Positions 62,690 to 64,000 of a DNA stretch of 64,000 bases are shown here, in pieces. Numbering within the stretch: the stretch's first letter is position 1; each line of letters starts with the position of its first letter. Below the pieces are notes generated by a model. That model ran no database searches and had not been told where the DNA came from. It was given only the letters and a program-made list of their open reading frames with translations. Origin of the DNA: Chrysomallon squamiferum (lineage: Eukaryota; Mollusca; Gastropoda; Neomphalida; Peltospiridae); NCBI GenBank assembly GCA_012295275.1, contig CM022667.1, positions 16,435,988 to 16,499,987 on the forward strand, given 5' to 3'. Position numbers and translations under genes: made by a program.

Positions 62690-63842
62690 ACTCATTCAAC
62701 GCCATGTCAACACTTTCTCTCACGCTTTTCTCTCGCGCTGCTTGTCTGTTTTTCTGTTTTCTATTTTCTACCAAGTTCCAGAGATTTTCTTCTTACTGAC
62801 GCTTGATATATCTCGTTCTACGCGTTCTTCTTTTCTGCTTACTAGATTCTGCAACGATGGTTTCAGCTGCCTTGTTAGTATGTTTCACAGTTGTGATTTC
62901 ATCGGGTTTTTTTTGTTTTTTTTCTGTTCTTTTCTCCATCTTCCGATTTTTGTTTTTCCTTATTGTTTTTCATTTCTGTTGTATTTATCCTGTGTCTACG
63001 TTTTGCTTCACTTTCTTTTTTCTCCTTTAATTTTACGCTATCTGTAGTATACTCCATACCATCACTGTCACTCTCGCTGTTTTCTTGGTCATCACTATCG
63101 TACTCTGTCCAACATTCACATTCATCTTCTTTGTTTCCACACTTTTCAAACAGAAAAAGTTTCGGGTAGTTTCTTGCAAAATGTCCTTTTTGTTTACAAT
63201 TATGACGCTATACTTGGGCAGTCTTTCAATAAATGATTGTCCACCATACAATTGTAACACACTCATCTGATTGTCATGTAATACACGAACATATACTATT
63301 CCTTCGAATGTCCTAAATTTCATTGAATATGGCAGACTTTTTATTTCGGGTGGTAATTTCACTCTGACCTATCTTGTGCCATCTGCTATTTTTATCCCTT
63401 TGTATATTCTCCTATAAATTGGCGTTAAAATTTCAATTTTCATAGCTTTCAATTTTTATTCAGTCACTTCATCATCTATGTATGCAGGCAAGTATAAAAA
63501 TGAAACAAATACAGGTACAGATTTTAAAATTCTTGCCTTCATTTTTAGTCCTCTCATTTCTACTTCTTCTATTTCTGCAATCATTCTGACTTGTATAATA
63601 TCATCAAATGCTACTTCACAAGAGTCCGATCCTTTCTGTACACAAGCTTAAATTACATCACCCACTTGGCAACAAACATAATCAACTATGACGCCTGCAG
63701 ATATTTTCTTGGAATAAAATTCATAAGAATATTCTAATACATGTTCCGTATTTCTAATTAATCCATTTTCTTTGTTTCGTTCTTTGGTAGAATTTGTTTC
63801 TTTTTGATAATTGTTCTCCAAAGTGGAGAAAATAACTAACAC
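62690..63842 (-). pseudogene. LINE ORF1 (zinc-knuckle protein), decayed
   Basis: Minus-strand relic of the nucleic-acid-binding ORF1 protein of an L1/Tx1-like LINE. In order: an N-terminal piece with VDYVCCQVGDVI (63648-63842), VPVFVSFLYLPAYIDDEVTE, EILTPIYRRIYKGIKIADGT and VKLPPEIKSLPYSMKF (about 63310-63550), VYVRVLHDNQM, a zinc knuckle CKQKGHFARNYP in which the last Cys is replaced by Tyr (about 63160-63200), then an acidic stretch and a Lys/Glu-rich tail with stops (down to about 62700). In-frame stops and at least one frameshift make it non-functional. The ORF2 start that should follow is not present. Confidence 0.8.
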
Positions 63843-63856
63843 GAAGAAAAATGCTA

Positions 63857-63929
63857 AGCCGACGTAGGGACTCGAACCCTAGACCCTCAGATTAAAAGTC
63901 TGATGCTCTACCGACTGAGCTACGAAGGC
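63857..63929 (-). tRNA. tRNA-Lys (anticodon TTT), possibly a pseudogene
   Basis: 73 bases fold into a cloverleaf with perfect D, anticodon (TCAGA-CTTTTAA-TCTGA) and T (TAGGG-TTCGAGT-CCCTA) arms. The acceptor stem has two mismatches (T4-C69 and T5-T68), and the discriminator reads T, which is unusual for Lys. A TTTTT run follows about 8 bases downstream, suitable as terminator. The first LINE ORF1 codons start only about 15 bases downstream. It may be a functional gene with an assembly error or a decayed copy. Confidence 0.7.
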
Positions 63930-64000
63930 TATACAAAAATACATAAAATGAATGAATCAGTGAATCTCTCGTTAGATATTAGCAAACAAGGCGATACTGC

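Overview
The window is AT-rich, intron-bearing, microsatellite-dense animal DNA with many old transposons. An L1/Tx1-like LINE with a zinc-knuckle ORF1, degraded Ty3/gypsy elements, long (GA/CT)n, (AAT)n and (TA)n tracts and dispersed tRNA-Gly copies suggest a mollusc, most likely a cephalopod. That assignment is inference; no species marker is visible. A 200-base N gap lies at 2797-2996.

Layout. 1-2796 is a near-identical copy of 22556-25370, which is intron 1 of the EF-hand gene; copy 1 ends at the gap. 2997-13184 holds no recognisable gene. 13185-15984 (+) carries six exons of an alpha-carbonic anhydrase with all zinc ligands and the proton-shuttle His; its first exon is not found. 20145-25817 (-) is a calmodulin-like four-EF-hand gene; its start ATG is the last codon of exon 1 and its final exon is not found. 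Two identical tRNA-Gly(GCC) genes (18832-18902 -, 21975-22045 +) lie in or near it, and three degraded relatives lie further right. 28795-33560 is a dead LINE with a tandemly duplicated tail and a 65-bp minisatellite. 35156-37320 (-) is an intronless TRPV-like channel with one frameshift. 38041-55545 is a mosaic tandem duplication of about 9 kb units; each unit holds a decayed Ty3/gypsy element lacking protease and reverse transcriptase, and unit II also holds a SWIM zinc-finger exon and a THAP-like ORF. 55546-64000 has a TIR element, LINE pieces, a MULE with intact inverted repeats and target-site duplication, and tRNA-Lys sequences joined to LINE ends.

The host genes (carbonic anhydrase, EF-hand protein, TRPV-like channel) show no sign of a joint pathway. 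The most interesting structure is in the carbonic anhydrase gene: a 59-base inverted repeat (57/59) pairs intron sequence with the stop codon and start of the 3' UTR, placing the UAG stop inside a predicted long dsRNA stem, in a likely cephalopod where ADAR recoding is extensive. The same gene has complementary (GA)n and (CT)n tracts flanking its catalytic exon.
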